Shown piece by piece: positions 33,548 to 42,310 of a DNA stretch of 64,000 bases. Every line of letters begins with the position of its first letter. Within the stretch, counting starts at the first letter, position 1. The DNA comes from Gp6-AA40 sp035293405. GTDB taxonomy: Bacteria > Acidobacteriota > Vicinamibacteria > Vicinamibacterales > UBA2999. The stretch lies in contig DATDOE010000090.1 of NCBI GenBank assembly GCA_035293405.1, positions 124,001 to 188,000 of the forward strand, given 5' to 3'. The position numbers and the translations under genes are program-made. The notes below the pieces were generated by a model, which saw nothing but the letters and a program-made list of their open reading frames with translations, was not told the origin of the DNA and ran no database searches.

Positions 33548-33952
33548 ATGGCGTTCGCGCGCTGGGATCCGATTCGCGACCTGCTCGCCATCCAGCAGCG
33601 CCTGGACCGTTTCGCGCCAGGCCCTGCCGGCTGGAGTCCGCCGGTCGATCTCCTCGAAACGGCCGATCACTACATCATCACGGCAGAACTGCCCGGCGTT
33701 CACCGGGAGGATCTGCACATCTCGATGCATGACGAGGGCCGGATCACGCTCTCGGGCGTGCGGCGCGAGCGCGCGCAGGCATACGAGCAGTATCACCGGG
33801 TCGAGCGCGGACACGGCAGCTTCAGCCGCACATTCCAGTTGCCGATCCCCGTCGATGCCGATCGCATCACAGCGGATCTGCGCGACGGCGTTCTCACGGT
33901 GACCTGCCCCAAGGCCGCCGACACCGCCTCGCGCCGCATCCACATCACCTAA
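33548..33952 (+). CDS. Small heat shock protein (Hsp20/alpha-crystallin)
   Basis: A 134-residue chaperone from ATG 33548. N-terminal RWDPIRDLLAIQQRLDRF, then the alpha-crystallin domain: PPVDLLETADHYIITAELPGVHREDLHISMHDEGRITLSG, HRVERGHGSFSRTFQLP and the closing DGVLTVTCPK. It lacks a clear IxI tail (ends RRIHIT, which may serve). It holds unfolded proteins under heat or oxidative stress. It is followed 8 bp later by an HtrA-type protease, a logical protein-quality pair. Confidence 0.93.
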   Translation: MAFARWDPIRDLLAIQQRLDRFAPGPAGWSPPVDLLETADHYIITAELPGVHREDLHISMHDEGRITLSGVRRERAQAYEQYHRVERGHGSFSRTFQLPIPVDADRITADLRDGVLTVTCPKAADTASRRIHIT

Positions 33953-33960
33953 GCCACATC

Positions 33961-35130
33961 ATGAATCGACGATTGATCTCCGCAGCGCTCCTGCTCGCGT
34001 GCTTTGCCGCGGGCGTGCTCGTGGCCGGACGGTTCCGCGACGCGACCGAGGCGGTGGCGCAGGCACCGGCCGGGAGAACGGCGGTCACCGCGCCGGGGCC
34101 CACCGCGGCTGCCGGCACGCTCACCGACTTCAGCCGCATCGCCGAGCGAACGATCCCTGCCGTGGTGAACGTCCAGGCGCGGCAGATCGTCCGCCGCATG
34201 GTCCCGCGCGATCCGTTCTTCACGTTCTTCGGCGACCCCGGTGACGTCTACGGGTCGCGGCGCGGCGTCGAGAACAGCCTGGGCTCCGGCGTGATCGTCA
34301 GCGGCGACGGCTACATTCTCACGAACAACCACGTGGTCACCGGAGAAACCAGGCCTGTCACCATCGAGCAGCTCGATGTCACGGTGGTGCTCGCCGACAA
34401 GCGGGAGGTGCCCGCCAAGGTCATCGGCGTGGACACGGCGACGGACCTCGCCCTGCTCAAGATCGACGCGAAGGATCTCCCCACCATGCCGTGGGGCGAT
34501 TCCTCGAAGCTGAAGGTCGCGGAGTGGGTCCTGGCGATCGGCAATCCGTATCAGCTCAGTCAGACCGTCACCCTCGGCATCGTCTCCGCGGTCGGGCGGA
34601 CCAATCTTGGCGTGTCGACCTACGAAGACTTCGTGCAGACCGACGCCGCGATCAATCCCGGCAACTCAGGCGGCGCGCTGGTGAACGGCCGGGGAGAGCT
34701 GGTCGGCATCAACACCGTCATCTTCAGCCAGAGCGGCGGCTACCAGGGCATCGGGTTCGCCGTGTCGAGCAACCTGGCGAGGCGGGTCGTGAACGATCTT
34801 CAGCAGTACCAGGAAGTCCGTCGCGGGTCGATTGGCTTGGGACCGGATAATCTCGTGACCGTGACGACGAGGATTGCGGCCGAGCTCACGCTCCCGGATA
34901 CGCGAGGCGTCCTGATCTACTCGATGAGCAGGAGCTCGCCCGCCTACCAGGGCGGCTTGCTGCCCGGCGACGTCGTCGTCGGCTTCAACGGCACGCCTGT
35001 CGAGGATCCCGGACATTTCGCGCGCATGGTGTCGGACGCGCGGATCGGGAGCACGGCGACGGTCGGCGTGATCCGCGAAGGCAAACGCGTCGAGCTGAAG
35101 ATTGCCGTCGCGCGCTTGACGAATCGCTGA
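33961..35130 (+). CDS. HtrA/DegP-type S1C serine protease with one PDZ domain
   Basis: A 389-residue membrane-anchored periplasmic protease. Residues about 5-24 form an uncleaved anchor or signal. The catalytic triad is His in ILTNNHVVTG, Asp in TATDLALLKID and Ser in NPGNSGGALVNGRG. A single PDZ follows (RGVLIYSMSRSSPAYQGGLL, GDVVVGFNGTPVEDP). One PDZ and an anchor resemble DegS or acidobacterial HtrA rather than DegP. It degrades or senses misfolded envelope proteins. It is 8 bp after hsp20 and 10 bp before the MscS gene, so the three are one operon. Confidence 0.93.
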   Translation: MNRRLISAALLLACFAAGVLVAGRFRDATEAVAQAPAGRTAVTAPGPTAAAGTLTDFSRIAERTIPAVVNVQARQIVRRMVPRDPFFTFFGDPGDVYGSRRGVENSLGSGVIVSGDGYILTNNHVVTGETRPVTIEQLDVTVVLADKREVPAKVIGVDTATDLALLKIDAKDLPTMPWGDSSKLKVAEWVLAIGNPYQLSQTVTLGIVSAVGRTNLGVSTYEDFVQTDAAINPGNSGGALVNGRGELVGINTVIFSQSGGYQGIGFAVSSNLARRVVNDLQQYQEVRRGSIGLGPDNLVTVTTRIAAELTLPDTRGVLIYSMSRSSPAYQGGLLPGDVVVGFNGTPVEDPGHFARMVSDARIGSTATVGVIREGKRVELKIAVARLTNR

Positions 35131-35140
35131 TACCAATCGG

Positions 35141-36232
35141 ATGCCTGCCAACTGGCCGGAACTGACGCTGGCACTGGCGCTGGTGGTCGTGGCCGCGTAC
35201 CTCGTCGCGGACTTCGTCTCCCGCCGTGTGGAGTCGGTGCTCCGTACGATCGTCCCCGAGGAGCGCGGGCATCTACTGGTCGAGAGCCCGCGCGCGGTCG
35301 TGCGGACGCTGATCTTCCTCATCACGGCCGCGGCGCTCTCGATACCGGCGTTGCGACTGGTGGGCTACCGGTCGCTCTTTCGCAATCCCGAAGCCTTCAC
35401 GGAATGGGTGCTGAGCGCGGGCCTGCGGATCGCGGTGATCGCGGTGGCGGCCTACATCATCATCCGCGTCGGCACCGCTGCCGCGCGCCGGTTCGAGCGC
35501 GCGATGTCGGCCGGCACCGGCCTCAACGTCATCGAGCGAACCAAGCGCGCCCGGACGCTCGGACGCCTGCTGCAGAGCACGCTGGTCGCCGTGGTCGTGG
35601 TCATCGCCGGGTTGACGGTGCTCCGCGAGCTGGGCATCGACATCACGCCCGCGCTCACCGGCGCCGGGATCGTCGGCCTGGCGGTCGGCTTCGGCGCGCA
35701 AACGCTGGTGCGCGACGTCATCTCAGGCTTCTTCCTCATCCTCGAGGACCAGGTGCGCGTGGGCGACGCGGCGGTCGTCAACGGGCAAGGTGGCATCGTG
35801 GAGGCCGTCAACCTGCGCACCATCGCGCTCCGCGATGAAGAGGGGACGGTCCACGTCTTCCCCAACGGCGAGGTGAAGACGCTCGCCAACCGCTCGAAGG
35901 ACTTCGCCTACTACGTCATCACGGTCGGCGTGAGCTGGGACGAGGACCCGGACCGCGTGGCGGAGGCGATGACAGCGGCGGCTGAGACGCTACAAACAGA
36001 TCCGGAAATGCGGGTGCACATCCTCGAGCCGCTCGAGGTATACGGCGTCGACGGGTTCGAAGCCGCACACCTCGTGCTCAAGGCACGCATCAAGACGGTA
36101 CCGATGAAGCAGTGGGTCGTGGGACGCGAGCTGCGGAAGCGGATCGCCAGGATCTTCAGGGAACGCGGGATTCGGGTGGCGGGAACTCAGGTTGTGCAGA
36201 TTGCGACTCAGAAACGAGACACGGCTTCATAG
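35141..36232 (+). CDS. MscS-type mechanosensitive ion channel
   Basis: A 363-residue channel. Transmembrane segments lie at about residues 7-24, 48-70 and 88-108, with the pore-lining TM3 in LTGAGIVGLAVGFGAQTLVRD. The beta domain follows with ISGFFLILEDQVRVGDAAVVNGQGGIVEAVNLR and the C-terminal alpha/beta vestibule to residue 350. It relieves turgor in osmotic downshock. The neighbouring stress genes and short spacing suggest an envelope-stress operon. Confidence 0.92.
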   Translation: MPANWPELTLALALVVVAAYLVADFVSRRVESVLRTIVPEERGHLLVESPRAVVRTLIFLITAAALSIPALRLVGYRSLFRNPEAFTEWVLSAGLRIAVIAVAAYIIIRVGTAAARRFERAMSAGTGLNVIERTKRARTLGRLLQSTLVAVVVVIAGLTVLRELGIDITPALTGAGIVGLAVGFGAQTLVRDVISGFFLILEDQVRVGDAAVVNGQGGIVEAVNLRTIALRDEEGTVHVFPNGEVKTLANRSKDFAYYVITVGVSWDEDPDRVAEAMTAAAETLQTDPEMRVHILEPLEVYGVDGFEAAHLVLKARIKTVPMKQWVVGRELRKRIARIFRERGIRVAGTQVVQIATQKRDTAS

Positions 36233-36238
36233 GCAGTG

Positions 36239-36314
36239 TTTGAGTTTTGCGTTTTGAGCCTTGAGTTACTTCCGAAGCTACACCCCGTGCCCGTAGCCCG
36301 ATTCCTGAATCGGG
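36239..36314. repeat. Short 7-bp array and a REP-like palindrome at the leuA 3' end
   Basis: Heptamers TTGAGTT / TTGCGTT / TTGAGCC occupy about 36239-36266. A perfect hairpin CCCGATTC-CT-GAATCGGG lies at 36297-36314, inside the final codons of leuA. Confidence 0.6.
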
Positions 36315-37525
36315 TGATGCGACGCGGCTGAGGGCGTGTCGAACGGATCGATCGCGTCGTGTACGGCGCCGTGGCCGGGGCGACGCGCGTTCACCGCGAT
36401 GCGGACGTCCTGATCGGTCAGGATCTTCTTGTCGTCGGCGATCACCATCAGTGCGCGATACACCTCGATCAGCTCCTCGCCCTCGATCTGGATGCCCAGG
36501 TCGGCGCAGCGGCGCTGCACGGCATGGCGGCCTGAGTGCTTGCCGAGCACGAGGGGATTCCACGGCGCGCCCACGTCCTCGGCGCGCATGATCTCGTAGG
36601 TACGGCGGTCCTTCAGCATCCCGTCCTGGTGAATGCCGGCTTCATGGGCGAACGCATTGCGCCCGACGACGGCCTTGTTCACCTGGACGCTCTGGCCGGT
36701 GAGCTGCGTCAGCATCTCGCTCGTCGGGTAGATCTGCGTGGCCTCGACGCTCGTGGTGTACGGCATCCGGTCGGGCCGGATCCGGAACGCCATGACGATC
36801 TCTTCGAGCGCGGCATTCCCCGCCCGCTCACCGATCCCGTTGATCGTGCACTCCACCTGGCGGGCGCCGCCCTGCACCGCCGCCAGCGTGTTGGCGACCG
36901 CCAGCCCGAGGTCGTCGTGGCAGTGGGCGCTGAACACGACGGTGTCGGCGTTGGCCACTCGCTCGCGAATCCGGCGAAAGAAATCCAAGGTCTCGTCCGG
37001 CGTGCTGAAACCAACCGTGTCGGGCAGATTGATCGTCGTGGCGCCGACGGCAATCACGGCGTCAACGACGCGGCAGAGGAAATCGAAGTCGCTTCGCGTG
37101 GCGTCCTCGGCCGAGAACTGCACGTCGAAGGTGTGATGACGCGCGTAGCGCACGGCATCGACGGCCGCCTCGAGGCACTGCTCGCGCGTCATGCGCAGCT
37201 TCGCCTGGAGGTGCAGGTCGGACGTGGCGATGAAGGTATGAATGCGACCCTGCGCGGCCGGCTCGATGGCCCACGCGGCGCGCTCGAGATCGGCGCGGTG
37301 GCAGCGGGCCAGGCATGCGATGATGGGGCGGCGGATCTCGGTCGCAATCTGGCGCACGGCATCGGCATCGGCCGGCGACGCGATGGGAAACCCGGCTTCG
37401 ATGATATCCACGCCGAGCGCATCGATCTGACGCGCCAGCTGCACCTTCTCGGACGGCCGGAGCGAGAATCCGGGCGCCTGCTCGCCGTCGCGAAGCGTGG
37501 TGTCGAAGATGCGGACGTGCTCCAT
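36278..37525 (-). CDS. leuA: 2-isopropylmalate synthase family enzyme lacking the allosteric domain
   Basis: A 415-residue protein. The TIM-barrel catalytic domain is complete: IFDTTLRDGEQAPGFSL, HCHDDLGLAVANTLAAVQGGA, INGIGERAGNAALEE and HEAGIHQDG. It condenses acetyl-CoA with 2-oxoisovalerate in leucine synthesis, or acts as homocitrate/citramalate synthase. Normal LeuA has about 100 more residues forming a leucine-binding regulatory domain; here the protein ends shortly after DDKKILTDQDVRIAV, and its last residues (PIQESGYGHGV) are encoded by a REP-like palindrome. Leucine feedback is thus expected to be lost. It is divergent from the LysR gene; leuC and leuD lie further on. Confidence 0.87.
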   Translation of the reverse strand: MEHVRIFDTTLRDGEQAPGFSLRPSEKVQLARQIDALGVDIIEAGFPIASPADADAVRQIATEIRRPIIACLARCHRADLERAAWAIEPAAQGRIHTFIATSDLHLQAKLRMTREQCLEAAVDAVRYARHHTFDVQFSAEDATRSDFDFLCRVVDAVIAVGATTINLPDTVGFSTPDETLDFFRRIRERVANADTVVFSAHCHDDLGLAVANTLAAVQGGARQVECTINGIGERAGNAALEEIVMAFRIRPDRMPYTTSVEATQIYPTSEMLTQLTGQSVQVNKAVVGRNAFAHEAGIHQDGMLKDRRTYEIMRAEDVGAPWNPLVLGKHSGRHAVQRRCADLGIQIEGEELIEVYRALMVIADDKKILTDQDVRIAVNARRPGHGAVHDAIDPFDTPSAASHHPIQESGYGHGV

Positions 37526-37578
37526 CGGATCCCCCCTGCCTGCCAGTAGACGCGACTGGCCAGGACAAAGTCAAAATG

Positions 37579-37600
37579 ATAATTATTCTGTTTGAATTAT
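37579..37600. promoter_or_regulatory. Candidate LysR-type binding site in the leuA-lysR gap
   Basis: ATAATT-N10-AATTAT, a perfect 6-bp inverted repeat in the only AT-rich stretch of the gap. It lies 54 bp above leuA and 45 bp above the preferred lysR start. It fits the LysR T-N11-A type. Confidence 0.55.
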
Positions 37601-37644
37601 GATCCCTTATGCTGAGCCGGTCTGACCGCTCAGCCTTTACAGCC

Positions 37645-38529
37645 GTGGAACTCAGCGAATTACGTGTCTTTCTGAAGGTTGCGACCGAACGGAGCTTCTC
37701 CCGGGCGGCCATGAAGCTGCACCGGACTCAGCCCGCCGTCAGCCAGTCCGTCAAGCGGCTGGAGGAGAGCGTCGGGGAGCGATTGTTCGATCGCGCCACC
37801 AAGGATGCCTCCCTGACCGATGCCGGGCGGCTGCTCCGGGACTATGCCGAGCGTCTCCTGCGCCTGTCCGAGGAGGCCGAAGGCGCCGTCCGCGATCTGC
37901 GCGACCTGCGGCGCGGGCGCGTCCTCATCGGCGCGAACGAAGCCTCGGTCCACGCCGTGCTACCGATCATCGCGCGCTTCCGGCAGGCACACCCGCTGGT
38001 CCATGTTGACGTGCGCCGCATCCCGGCGCGACAGGTGGGCGCGGAGGTCGCGCAAGGCAGCCTCGACTTCGGCGTCCTCACCTTTCAGCCCGCCGAGCCG
38101 GGACTCGGATCGATGGTGCTGGGACAGGACGAGCTGGTGATGCTCGTCCACCCGTCGCACGCGCTCGCGCACAGCAAGGAGGTCACGCTCTCCGAGTGCG
38201 CGCGCCAGACCGTGATCGCCCACAACGATCCGTCTCACGTGCGCGACCGTGTGTTGCGCCTGTTCGAGCAGCACCACATCCCGGCCAACATCCTCGTGTC
38301 GCTGCCGAGCCTCGAAGGGATCAAGCGCGCGGTCGCGATGCAGATGGGCGTCGCGCTGCTGCCGCGCCGCTGCGCCGAATCGGAGATCGCCCGCGGCGAT
38401 CTGGTGGCGCTCGCCATGCCCGAGATTCGCCTGCGTCGTCAGGTGCGGTTGATCTTCCGCAAGGGCGGCGAGAAGTCTCACGCCTCGACGGCGTTCCTCG
38501 GGTTGCTCGACGACAAGAAGAAAGCGTAG
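37645..38529 (+). CDS. LysR-type transcriptional regulator
   Basis: 294 residues from GTG 37645, giving the usual MELSELRVFLKVATERSF opening; ATG 37609 is possible. The N-terminal winged helix has FSRAAMKLHRTQPAVSQSVKRLEESVGERLFDR. The effector domain follows (GRVLIGANEASVHAVLPIIARFRQAHP). Divergent placement next to leuA with an inverted repeat between suggests it controls leuA. The stop is immediately adjacent to leuD, which is convergent. Confidence 0.9.
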   Translation: MELSELRVFLKVATERSFSRAAMKLHRTQPAVSQSVKRLEESVGERLFDRATKDASLTDAGRLLRDYAERLLRLSEEAEGAVRDLRDLRRGRVLIGANEASVHAVLPIIARFRQAHPLVHVDVRRIPARQVGAEVAQGSLDFGVLTFQPAEPGLGSMVLGQDELVMLVHPSHALAHSKEVTLSECARQTVIAHNDPSHVRDRVLRLFEQHHIPANILVSLPSLEGIKRAVAMQMGVALLPRRCAESEIARGDLVALAMPEIRLRRQVRLIFRKGGEKSHASTAFLGLLDDKKKA

Positions 38530-39114
38530 TCAGAAACCGCTGACGTACGGCAGGCGGGCTGAGGCGGCGTTGACCTCGTCGTATCGATCGAGCAGCATCC
38601 CGGTCGTGTCCCACGCACCAGTGGCAAAGGCGTCGCGGACATTCGGCGGAATCGATACCGGACAGCGGACGTCCTCGGCTGCACACGTGCCCGCGGTGAG
38701 ATCGATGCGAATCTCGGCCTGAGGACTCCGCTCAACGAGGTCCAGGAGCGTCCGCACGTCGACGCCGGACGCGGTCACGCAGGGCAACCCGATCATCACC
38801 GAGTTGCCGAAGAAGATCTCCGCGAACGACTCCCCCACCACCGCCTTGATGCCCCACCGCTGCAGCGCCTGCGGTGCGTGCTCGCGCGACGATCCGCACC
38901 CGAAGTTCGAGTTGACGATCAGCACCGATGCGCCCGTGTACCGGGCATCGTCGATCGCATGCTTCGTCGTCTTCCGGTCGTCCTCGAAGAGGTGATGCTC
39001 GAGCCCCTCGAAGGTGACGGCGCGGAGAAACCGCGCCGGCATGATGCGATCGGTGTCGATGTCGTCGCCGCGAAGCGGCAGGCCGCGTCCAGCAACGGCG
39101 GTGACCTTCAGCAT
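38530..39114 (-). CDS. leuD: 3-isopropylmalate dehydratase small subunit
   Basis: A 194-residue swivel-domain subunit: GDDIDTDRIMPARFLRA, NSNFGCGSSREHAPQAL and GIKAVVGESFAEIFFGNS are the family hallmarks. With LeuC it isomerises 2- to 3-isopropylmalate. Its ATG overlaps the leuC stop (TGATG), so translation is coupled. It ends one base from the convergent LysR gene. Confidence 0.95.
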   Translation of the reverse strand: MLKVTAVAGRGLPLRGDDIDTDRIMPARFLRAVTFEGLEHHLFEDDRKTTKHAIDDARYTGASVLIVNSNFGCGSSREHAPQALQRWGIKAVVGESFAEIFFGNSVMIGLPCVTASGVDVRTLLDLVERSPQAEIRIDLTAGTCAAEDVRCPVSIPPNVRDAFATGAWDTTGMLLDRYDEVNAASARLPYVSGF

Positions 39115-40511
39115 CAGCCCACCAGCCTTCGCACGTCGGTGACTTCACCCGCGACCGCCGCGGCGGCCACCATCGCCGGACTCATCAGCAGCGTGCGTCC
39201 GGTGGGGCTCCCCTGCCGTCCCTTGAAGTTGCGATTCGACGAGGCGGCGCACACCTGATCGCCTTCGAGGCGATCCGGGTTCATGCCGAGACACATCGAG
39301 CAGCCGGCGCCTCGCCACTCGAAGCCGGCGGCGCGGAACGTGTCCGCGATGCCTTCCTGTTCGGCGGCGCGGCTCACCGATGCGGATCCAGGGACGACAA
39401 GCGCCTTGACGTGCGGGGACACATGACGCCCGCGGATGATGCGCGCGGCCTCACGCAGATCCGACAGCCGGCCGTTGGTGCACGACCCGATGAACGCGAC
39501 ATCCACTTTCATGCCGGCAATCGGCTGACCGGGGCGAAGCCCCATGTAGTCGAGTGCGTCGGTGACGGCCTGCTCGCCGCCAGGCGCGCCGGCCATCGGC
39601 ACGCGACCGTCGATGCCGATCGATTGTCCGGGATTCACACCCCAGGTCACGACGGGCGTCAATTCCTCCGCCTTGATCTCCACCTCATCGTCATAGACCG
39701 CGTCCGGGTCGGAGGCGATCGTGGACCACCACGTCTTGGCGCGGTCGAAGGCGTCGCCGGTCGGGGCAAACGGCCGGCCTTCGATGTACTTGAAGGTCGT
39801 CTCGTCGGGATTCACGTAGCCGACGCGGGCGCCACCCTCGATGGACATGTTGCAGATCGTCATGCGCTCGTCCATCGACATCCGCTCGATGCCGTCGCCG
39901 GCATATTCGTACGCGTAGCCGGTGCCGCCGCGGACGCCGAGGCGCTGGATGATGGTGAGCACGACGTCTTTGGCGTAGACCCCTTTGGCCAGGTTGCCAA
40001 CCAGCCGTATCCGCCGCACTTTGAGCGGCTCCAGGGCGAGACACTGCGACGCCAGCACGTCACGCACCTGCGAGGTGCCGATGCCGAATGCGACGGCGCC
40101 GAACGCGCCGTGCGTGGAGGTGTGGCTGTCGCCGCACGCGATCGTCATGCCCGGCTGCGTCAGCCCGAGCTCGGGGCCGATCACGTGGACGATGCCCTGC
40201 CGATCGTCCTCGAGGCCGGCGAACCGGATGCCGTAGTCGCGCACGTTGCGCTCGAGCGAGGCGATCATGTCCTCGGCCATCACGTCGATGAACGGCCGCG
40301 TCCGCTCACGCGTCGGGATGATGTGGTCAACGGTGGCGAACGTGCGATCGGGGCGCGCCACGCCCCACCCGCGGGCGCGGAGCTCGTCGAAGGCCTGCGG
40401 GGTCGTCACCTCGTGGACCAGGTGCAGGCCGATGAAGAGCTGCGTCTGTCCGGTTGGCAGCTGACGAACCGTGTGGAGGTCCCACACCTTCTGTAAGAGT
40501 GTTTTGCCCAT
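39114..40511 (-). CDS. leuC: 3-isopropylmalate dehydratase large subunit
   Basis: A 465-residue aconitase-superfamily protein from ATG 40511. Iron-sulfur cluster Cys occur in GSCTNGRLSD and GAGCSMCLGMNPD. DHIIPTRER near the start, CGDSHTSTHGAFGAVAFGIG and CNMSIEGGARVGYVNPDETT are typical active-site blocks. The ATG overlaps the stop of the DNA glycosylase gene (TAATG), so mpg, leuC and leuD form a translationally coupled set. Confidence 0.95.
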   Translation of the reverse strand: MGKTLLQKVWDLHTVRQLPTGQTQLFIGLHLVHEVTTPQAFDELRARGWGVARPDRTFATVDHIIPTRERTRPFIDVMAEDMIASLERNVRDYGIRFAGLEDDRQGIVHVIGPELGLTQPGMTIACGDSHTSTHGAFGAVAFGIGTSQVRDVLASQCLALEPLKVRRIRLVGNLAKGVYAKDVVLTIIQRLGVRGGTGYAYEYAGDGIERMSMDERMTICNMSIEGGARVGYVNPDETTFKYIEGRPFAPTGDAFDRAKTWWSTIASDPDAVYDDEVEIKAEELTPVVTWGVNPGQSIGIDGRVPMAGAPGGEQAVTDALDYMGLRPGQPIAGMKVDVAFIGSCTNGRLSDLREAARIIRGRHVSPHVKALVVPGSASVSRAAEQEGIADTFRAAGFEWRGAGCSMCLGMNPDRLEGDQVCAASSNRNFKGRQGSPTGRTLLMSPAMVAAAAVAGEVTDVRRLVG

Positions 40512-41155
40512 TATTCGTCGGTGGAGTCTTTCATCGTAGCATGCGGCAACACTCGCCCTCTCGGGCCGGATACCGACCCATGACCGGCGATCCAACAGCG
40601 CCACGGGCGATCGGCCGCCTTCCGAATACCGATGCGCGGGCCCCACGAGACTCGTGCGGGAGTCAGGCCTCGGTCCTCGATCCACAGCGGGCCAGCCGTG
40701 AGATCCCGCAGGTTCTCCTTCATCGCGATGCCAAGCGCCTGGGTCAGGTTGCCTGGTCCACGACAGAGGTCGGCCTGCTTGACAGGACTCGTCCCAGCCG
40801 CGCGGCGCTCCGTCATCAGGGCGATGCCGTCGATCGGCTCCAGCGCGCGAATCAGCACAGCCGCCGGAGACCCCCTGGCCTCGGTCACCGCATTCACCAG
40901 ATAGTGCATCCCGTAATTCAGATACACGTAGGCGATCCCGGGAGGACCGTAGAGCGGGGCGTTACGCGCGGTCGGCCCCGGCGCCGCGTGACAGGCCGGA
41001 TCGTCCTCGCCGATGTAGGCTTCGGTCTCGACGATCATCCCCGCGGCGACTCCCGCACGCGTGCGATGTACGAGCACCTTGCCCAATAACTCTTCCGCGA
41101 CGACGAGTGTGGGCCGGGCGTAAAACGAGCGACGCAACCGTCGGTCAGAGGGCAA
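40511..41155 (-). CDS. mpg: 3-methyladenine DNA glycosylase (AAG/MPG family)
   Basis: A 214-residue monofunctional DNA glycosylase. Blocks: FYARPTLVVAEELLGKVLVH, the catalytic Glu and Tyr in GMIVETEAYIGEDDPACHA, YGPPGIAYVYLNYGMHYLVNAV, and GPGNLTQALGI. It excises alkylated purines such as 3-methyladenine and hypoxanthine. TTG 41155 is the likely start; no strong ribosome site is seen. Its stop is fused to the leuC start, an unusual repair-metabolism coupling. Confidence 0.93.
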   Translation of the reverse strand: MPSDRRLRRSFYARPTLVVAEELLGKVLVHRTRAGVAAGMIVETEAYIGEDDPACHAAPGPTARNAPLYGPPGIAYVYLNYGMHYLVNAVTEARGSPAAVLIRALEPIDGIALMTERRAAGTSPVKQADLCRGPGNLTQALGIAMKENLRDLTAGPLWIEDRGLTPARVSWGPRIGIRKAADRPWRCWIAGHGSVSGPRGRVLPHATMKDSTDE

Positions 41156-41213
41156 GCGTGTGGCTGCAGGGATTCATGATCGCGACCGAAAGATCGGCGT
41201 GGGCCAGATCCGT

Positions 41214-41539
41214 GACGAGCGCCTCCGGAGCGTGGAATGCCGAGACCTGTTGCGGCTGACCCGCGGCGAGGTCGTGTATGAAGCCCTGATCACCGCGCCA
41301 TGGCTGATGACCTCGCTCGTGGCGTGGCACCTGACGGCGACCGGACAACCCGCCTTTGCGGCGGTCGCACTCGTGGGAGCGTTCTTCTTCTTCCTCACCG
41401 GCCGAACTTCCTCTCCTACGACATGTTCCACCACGTGGAGCACCATCTGTTTCCCGCCGTGCCGACCTGTCGCCTTCCGGAACTGTCCCGACGGTTGGAT
41501 CTGGTGGCCCCGCACTACAAGGACTTCAGCGTGTACTGA
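41214..41539 (+). pseudogene. Fatty acid desaturase remnant with internal deletion and frameshift
   Basis: In one frame the segment 41214 to about 41397 encodes LRSVECRDLLRLTRGEVVYEALITAPWL and two hydrophobic helices, an N-terminal part as in membrane desaturases. From about 41400, in another frame, it reads FLSYDMFHHVEHHLFPAVPTCRLPELSRRLD, with the conserved C-terminal HxxHH box. The middle (about 200 residues with the first two His boxes) is missing. The gene is therefore broken by deletion plus frameshift. The gap 41540-41691 holds no further gene. Confidence 0.75.
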
Positions 41540-41691
41540 CGGCCACCGGGACATTTGTCTCACATCCGGCCGCCCATTGTTGAGGCCATCCGGGACAAGG
41601 CGCCCATAGCGATCGCGTCGTGGCCGGCGCATTCTCCCTGCAGCACAGGATGCCATGCCGCGCACGACTGCGCGCTCGTCCAGGAGGCTTT

Positions 41692-42294
41692 ATGACAGTC
41701 AGACGATCGACGATGCCACAGGTGTATTCCCTCATCGGCGCTGTCGTGCTCGCGAGCGTGTGGGTCTCCGCCGCACCAGCCCAAGATGCCCGTGCGCAGG
41801 CAGCGCACAATCACGGACCGACATCAGACCAGAAGGCGCCATCGAGCGACCTCGTCAAAGTTGTCCGGGAATCGACCGAGCGCTTCCGCGATGTCAGGGT
41901 GGCCGAGGCAGAAGGCTACGCGCTCCTCTTCGGATGTGTCAGCGGACCCGACTGGGGGGCGATGGGCCTTCACTTCGTGAACCTGTCGCTCGTCGGCGAC
42001 GGCGAACTGGACGCAACGCGACCCGAGATCGTGATCTACGAGCCCCTGCCAGGTGGCCGCCTGCGGCTCATCGGCGCAGACTATCTTGTGTTTGCCGACG
42101 CTTGGCATGAGAAGCACGCGGAGACACCCCAGCTCATGGGACAGCTCCTGCATCTGTTCGAGAGCCCGAACCGCTTTGGGCTGCCGGCCTTCTACACGCT
42201 GCACGTGTGGGCCTGGAAGGACAACCCGAACGGCACGTTTGTGAACTGGCACCCAAAGGTCTCGTGCGATGCCTTCAGCAGCCAGACTCAATGA
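41692..42294 (+). CDS. Secreted hypothetical protein
   Basis: A 200-residue exported protein from ATG 41692 after CAGGAGG. The signal peptide ends near SAAPAQDARAQ; the mature part starts with AHNHGP and folds as alpha/beta with GYALLFGCVSGPDWGAMGLHFVN, EIVIYEPLPGGRLRLIGADYLVFADAW and FYTLHVWAWKDNPNGTFVNWHP. Conserved-looking Trp/His residues suggest a ligand or metal pocket, but no family is recognised. It stands alone between a broken desaturase and an uncertain gene. Confidence 0.7.
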   Translation: MTVRRSTMPQVYSLIGAVVLASVWVSAAPAQDARAQAAHNHGPTSDQKAPSSDLVKVVRESTERFRDVRVAEAEGYALLFGCVSGPDWGAMGLHFVNLSLVGDGELDATRPEIVIYEPLPGGRLRLIGADYLVFADAWHEKHAETPQLMGQLLHLFESPNRFGLPAFYTLHVWAWKDNPNGTFVNWHPKVSCDAFSSQTQ

Positions 42295-42310
42295 GCCGAC
42301 GCGCGCACGT

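Noticed and set aside
37609..37644. ATG 37609 as start of the LysR gene
   Set aside because: It gives a 12-residue extension not typical of the family and has no ribosome site; GTG 37645 gives the standard N-terminus. Not fully excluded.
39411..40496. Plus-strand open frame of 361 codons
   Set aside because: Lies wholly antisense to leuC, which is unambiguous.
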